NCBI GenBank assembly: GCA_045649485.1
Contig: JAZRPZ010000033.1
Coordinates: 1 to 13,910 of the forward strand
Source of the DNA: RUG11247 sp045649485
GTDB lineage: Bacteria > Bacillota > Clostridia > Christensenellales > Aristaeellaceae
Direction: 5' to 3'
Length of the DNA stretch: 13,910 nucleotides
The notes below the pieces were generated by a model. It made no database searches, was not told the DNA's origin, and saw only the letters and a program-made list of their open reading frames with translations. Every line of letters starts with the position of its first letter. The stretch's first letter is position 1. The translations under genes were made by a program, and so were the position numbers. Shown here piece by piece: positions 11,542 to 13,910 of this stretch.

Positions 11542-12687
11542 ATGAACGAAAACGACATCAGGAACGCCTTTGGCGAGACGCCGGAGGTATTCAAAAACAG
11601 CGTGCAAAGCACGCTGGCAGGATTGGAGGATAAAGTTGTGAAGAAGCACATTCGCAGAACCGTGGTTTTCGCACTTGCCGCGCTTATTGCGCTGCTTGGA
11701 GTTGCCTTTGCTGCCGGCAGCAGCTACCTCTTTGAGAAACTCGGAAAAACTCCCACGGACGGCGCAGAGAATGATATTGTCGAGGTCGCAGGAGAGCCCA
11801 TCAAGGTAAACGACGATATCACCGCGACGGTGGACAGCGTCTATTTCGTGGGCGACGAGATCATGTACGAAATAACGCTGACTCTTACCGACCCCACTAA
11901 ATATGAACTCATCTACTATGTAGAAGAATACTACACACCGCCCGAGGACATCATACACATCTGCATTGATCCCTGTCTCTGGGACAGCTTTGAACTCGGA
12001 ATTGAGCAATGCACCGGAGATCCCTACGCTGACGGAAACTTCGACTGGGACGAGGATCATGTGCTTGAAAACATTGGCGACGGCGTATATAAGCTCTACG
12101 GAAACGTAATCATGAATCTGAACGGCGGCGTAACCCTGCTGGACGAACTGGACGTGGATGTTAATCTGAACCTCTACTACGCGCCGCAGCACACCGATTT
12201 CAAAACGGAGCAGGAGCCCATCGAGGCCAATATTCCCTTCCACATCACGAGAAGCTCGGACAACCGCATATACACCCTCACTCCCGCAGCGCAGCCCGAT
12301 GGCTGGACAATAACCGAAGCCTCCCTTGAAGTATCCAATGTGAACAGCAAGATCTACATCAGATACGAATTCAACGAGCCTCTGGTGCCGGAAGATGAGA
12401 TCGTATATGACTTCGCCGATCCCAGACACGAAGAACAGTTCCTGGTGATCGAAGAGCACACGTACAAGTTCTCATTGCGCGATCCCGCCAATCCCGTCAA
12501 ACACATTATCGTCCCCTCTTCCGGCTTTGGAAGCTTTGAGTACTTTGATTTTGACATGGAGCTTCCCGTAATGGAGGATATTCCGGAATCGCTCACCTTC
12601 GACGTCTCATACTCCGACTATTACGACGACACATATACCGAATTGCCGCTTACCACAATAGAATTCATCGTTACCGAAGCCGAATAA
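11542..12687 (+). CDS. Membrane-anchored anti-sigma/sensor partner, DUF4179-like (module 2)
   Basis: 381 residues, collinear with the module 1 partner through the first 100 positions: cytoplasmic AFGETPEVFKNSVQSTLAGL (9-28), one membrane helix at about 41-59, then LGKTPTDGAENDIVEVAGEP at 67-86 with no gap relative to module 1. The extracellular part is acidic and beta-rich and has diverged more, including a segment with extra cysteines (CIDPCLWDSFELGIEQC) that the module 1 protein lacks. It shares NIGDGVYKLY and AxIPFHIT landmarks. The start at 11542 is set by AAAGGAG (11527-11533); an overlapping longer frame from 11185 covers the sigma gene and is not real. Its presumed role is control of the upstream sigma factor; the different ectodomain suggests a different or shifted signal. 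Confidence 0.75.
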   Translation: MNENDIRNAFGETPEVFKNSVQSTLAGLEDKVVKKHIRRTVVFALAALIALLGVAFAAGSSYLFEKLGKTPTDGAENDIVEVAGEPIKVNDDITATVDSVYFVGDEIMYEITLTLTDPTKYELIYYVEEYYTPPEDIIHICIDPCLWDSFELGIEQCTGDPYADGNFDWDEDHVLENIGDGVYKLYGNVIMNLNGGVTLLDELDVDVNLNLYYAPQHTDFKTEQEPIEANIPFHITRSSDNRIYTLTPAAQPDGWTITEASLEVSNVNSKIYIRYEFNEPLVPEDEIVYDFADPRHEEQFLVIEEHTYKFSLRDPANPVKHIIVPSSGFGSFEYFDFDMELPVMEDIPESLTFDVSYSDYYDDTYTELPLTTIEFIVTEAE

Positions 12688-12693
12688 CGACAG

Positions 12694-12728
12694 TCTCCGG
12701 GGAGCACTCGCTCTCCGGAGATATTTTT
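12694..12728 (+). terminator. Terminator of sigma module 2
   Basis: TCTCCGGGGAGC (12694-12705) pairs with GCTCTCCGGAGA (12710-12721) with one G-U pair and an ACTC loop, followed by TATTTTT. It lies 6 bases after the stop of the partner gene. Confidence 0.9.
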
Positions 12729-12729
12729 G

Positions 12730-12757
12730 TTTACAGCAGAATATTTTCGTCTATAAT
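12730..12757 (+). promoter_or_regulatory. Sigma-A promoter of the rhodanese gene
   Basis: TTTACA (12730-12735), a 16-base spacer and a perfect TATAAT (12752-12757). The leader would be about 35 bases. It follows directly on the terminator of module 2, so the rhodanese gene is a separate unit. Confidence 0.7.
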
Positions 12758-12798
12758 ATAAACATGCGAAACATTATCTCTGCAACAGGAGGCTATAT

Positions 12799-13083
12799 AT
12801 GGATATCACGAAATACAAGTCCACTCCCGGCGCGGTACTTATCGACCTGCGCTCCCCTCAGGACTATCGCGAAGGACACATCCCCGGCAGCATAAATATC
12901 GCCCTTACGCAACTTGCTGACGTTGCCGATTATGCAGAGGACCTTGCCACCCCCATATTCGTACACTGCTACGCAGGCGTCAGAAGCCGTCAGGCTGCGG
13001 GTGTGCTGAGCGTTATGGGATACACCGACATAACCGATCTTGGAGGAATAGAAGGCTATACAGGCGAACTGGTGAAAGACTGA
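12799..13083 (+). CDS. Single-domain rhodanese-like protein
   Basis: 94-residue cytoplasmic protein consisting of one rhodanese domain, a sulfurtransferase fold that carries sulfur as a persulfide on a cysteine. It shows the family signatures in order: VLIDLRSPQDYREGHIPGSI (residues 13-32, the CH2A/B-type region) and the active-site loop with Cys57 in VHCYAGVRSRQA. The loop C-Y-A-G-V-R-S has the six-residue length of sulfur-transferring rhodaneses. It has no signal peptide and no second domain. AGGAGG (12787-12792) lies 6 bases before the ATG. It is a single-gene unit between two terminators, so the neighbourhood gives no sulfur acceptor. Confidence 0.9.
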   Translation: MDITKYKSTPGAVLIDLRSPQDYREGHIPGSINIALTQLADVADYAEDLATPIFVHCYAGVRSRQAAGVLSVMGYTDITDLGGIEGYTGELVKD

Positions 13084-13089
13084 AACAGT

Positions 13090-13119
13090 CCCCGACTGAA
13101 CGTCGGGGCTTATTTTTTT
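13090..13119 (+). terminator. Terminator of the rhodanese gene
   Basis: CCCCGAC (13090-13096) and GTCGGGG (13102-13108) form a perfect 7-base-pair stem with a TGAAC loop, followed by CTTATTTTTTT. It lies 6 bases after the stop codon. Confidence 0.88.
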
Positions 13120-13123
13120 GCAC

Positions 13124-13158
13124 AAAAAAAGACCGGAACGCTTTATGTTCCGGTCTTT
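13124..13158 (-). terminator. Terminator of the rpoA-rplQ operon
   Basis: On the minus strand a perfect 12-base-pair stem (plus 13128-13139 with 13147-13158) encloses a 7-base loop and is followed by seven Ts (plus 13124-13130 are A). It starts 11 bases after the rplQ stop. It stands tail to tail with the rhodanese terminator, so converging transcripts are both stopped within about 70 bases. Confidence 0.92.
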
Positions 13159-13169
13159 CGAAAGAACTC

Positions 13170-13682
13170 TTAGATGAGCTCGAGGATTGCCATCTCGGCT
13201 GCGTCGCCGCGACGGGGACCCTTCTTGACGATGCGGGTGTAACCGCCGCCCTGGCCCTTTTCCTCTGCACGCTTCTTATACTTGGGAGCGATTTCACGGA
13301 AAAGCTTCTCAACTACCTGATGCTTAACCTGCTTCTGACGAGCCTTGAAATCTTCCTTATCCTCGTCCTTCATCTGAACGGCGGGGATATCGTACAGATA
13401 GCGCATTACACGACGACGTGCAGCCAGGCGAGCGGGAGCATCGTTTACAACGTTGAGCTCAACGATCTGCTGCTTATCGTTCTTGGTCTTCTTGACTACT
13501 TCTACAGTATTGTCGCACTCACGGATCGCGATGGTGATGAGGTGTTCGGCCATGGACTGAACTTCCTTACCGCGTGCGAGAGTGGTTTCAATCTTGCCAT
13601 ACCAGATCAGATTGGTGACCTGATTGCGAAGCATCGCCATTCTCTGGTCGCTAGGCCGACCCAGCTTACGATGATTGGCCAT
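13170..13682 (-). CDS. rplQ: 50S ribosomal protein L17
   Basis: Large-subunit ribosomal protein that binds 23S rRNA near the exit-tunnel side. It begins MANHRKLGRPSDQRMAMLRN, the highly conserved L17 N-terminus, and ends with the GGGYTRI-KGPRRGDAAEMAILEL signature. At 170 residues it is longer than the common 113-130; an extra charged segment (about residues 65-145, with KDEDKEDFKARQKQVKHQ) separates the two conserved ends, as in some Clostridia. GGGAGG (around 13691-13696) is 8 bases before the ATG. It follows rpoA by 39 bases on the same strand, the universal bacterial order, and ends the operon. Confidence 0.97.
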   Translation of the reverse strand: MANHRKLGRPSDQRMAMLRNQVTNLIWYGKIETTLARGKEVQSMAEHLITIAIRECDNTVEVVKKTKNDKQQIVELNVVNDAPARLAARRRVMRYLYDIPAVQMKDEDKEDFKARQKQVKHQVVEKLFREIAPKYKKRAEEKGQGGGYTRIVKKGPRRGDAAEMAILELI

Positions 13683-13721
13683 TGCTAGTTCCTCCCTTGA
13701 TGCTAAATCGGTTCCCGGTCG

Positions 13722-13910
13722 TTATTCTTCGCTGGACTTAAGGGACAGGCCCAATGCGATGAGCTTCTGCTCCACTTCTTCAAGCGACTTTTTGCCCAGG
13801 TTGCGCACCTTCATCATATCTTCCTGGTTACGCTGTACGAGTTCGGCGACAGTATTGATACCGGCGCGCTTGAGGCAGTTGAAAGCGCGAACGGAAAGAT
13901 CCAGTTCTTC
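13722..13910 (-). CDS. rpoA: RNA polymerase alpha subunit, C-terminal domain (5' part outside window)
   Basis: Only the last 62 codons are in the window, read from the right edge to TAA at 13722-13724. They translate as EELDLSVRAFNCLKRAGINT, then VAELVQRNQEDMMKVRNLGK, then KSLEEVEQKLIALGLSLKSSEE. This is the alpha C-terminal domain that contacts UP-element DNA and activators: the SVRAFNCLK segment carries the conserved Arg, Asn and Cys of the DNA-binding helix, and NLGKKSLEE the second contact helix. It is partial because the window ends, with no sign of a defect. Confidence 0.97.
   Translation of the reverse strand, partial: EELDLSVRAFNCLKRAGINTVAELVQRNQEDMMKVRNLGKKSLEEVEQKLIALGLSLKSSEE

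Noticed and set aside
12748..12753. CGTCTA before the rhodanese gene as a third ECF-type promoter of the same regulon
   Set aside because: No matching -35 at 16-base spacing, no CGAAA or TGATCGATCA, and a better sigma-A promoter (TTTACA-N16-TATAAT) overlaps it.

Overview
The window looks like a contig end from a Gram-positive, low-to-mid-GC gut-type Clostridia bacterium (Bacillota, probably Oscillospirales/Ruminococcaceae-like; lineage is inferred from gene style, not searched). Pointers are strong AGGAGG-type ribosome sites, compact hairpin-plus-T terminators, an rpoA-rplQ pair with a long L17, CUT1 sugar transport genes, and paired ECF-sigma/membrane-partner genes. No rRNA, tRNA, CRISPR array or insertion sequence was seen.

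Positions 1-276 are not natural genome structure. A 96-base stretch (1-96) is repeated exactly at 181-276, and the 84 bases between them (97-180) match the MGI/BGI DNBSEQ library adapter: 32 bases, a 10-base sample index, then 42 bases, with one mismatch. This is what a read through a short circularised insert looks like. Natural sequence therefore starts at 181, and the apparent stop of the first gene lies in adapter.

Positions 181-7250, all on the minus strand, hold from upstream to downstream: a sugar ABC operon (ATPase, two permeases, solute-binding lipoprotein); a separately promoted secreted protein with two OB-like halves; a terminator; a sugar-phosphate isomerase/epimerase-like TIM-barrel protein; and a PepV-like M20 dipeptidase cut by the contig end. 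The transporter genes are tightly packed, with a 4-base ATGA overlap between the second permease and the binding protein, so they are probably co-expressed for import of an unidentified oligosaccharide.

A 264-base divergent intergenic region (7251-7514) carries back-to-back promoters for the ABC operon and for galE. galE (plus strand) ends in a strong terminator. It is followed by an A+T-rich Nudix hydrolase gene, which looks like an acquired single-gene insert, and a palindromic repeat of a type I associate with gut Clostridia.

Positions 9285-12687 hold two tandem paralogous modules, each an ECF-type sigma factor followed by a single-pass membrane protein with a large extracellular domain (DUF4179-like, presumed anti-sigma or sensor partner). 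Both modules are preceded by the same short cis element, a TCTAATA box, CGAAA and the perfect palindrome TGATCGATCA, although the surrounding intergenic DNA is not conserved. This is the most interesting regulatory structure in the window: two duplicated signalling units that probably share a control signal and may cross-talk.

The right end holds a single-domain rhodanese gene with its own promoter and terminator. Converging on it from the minus strand are rplQ and the C-terminal part of rpoA, the distal end of the ribosomal-protein/RNA polymerase alpha operon.
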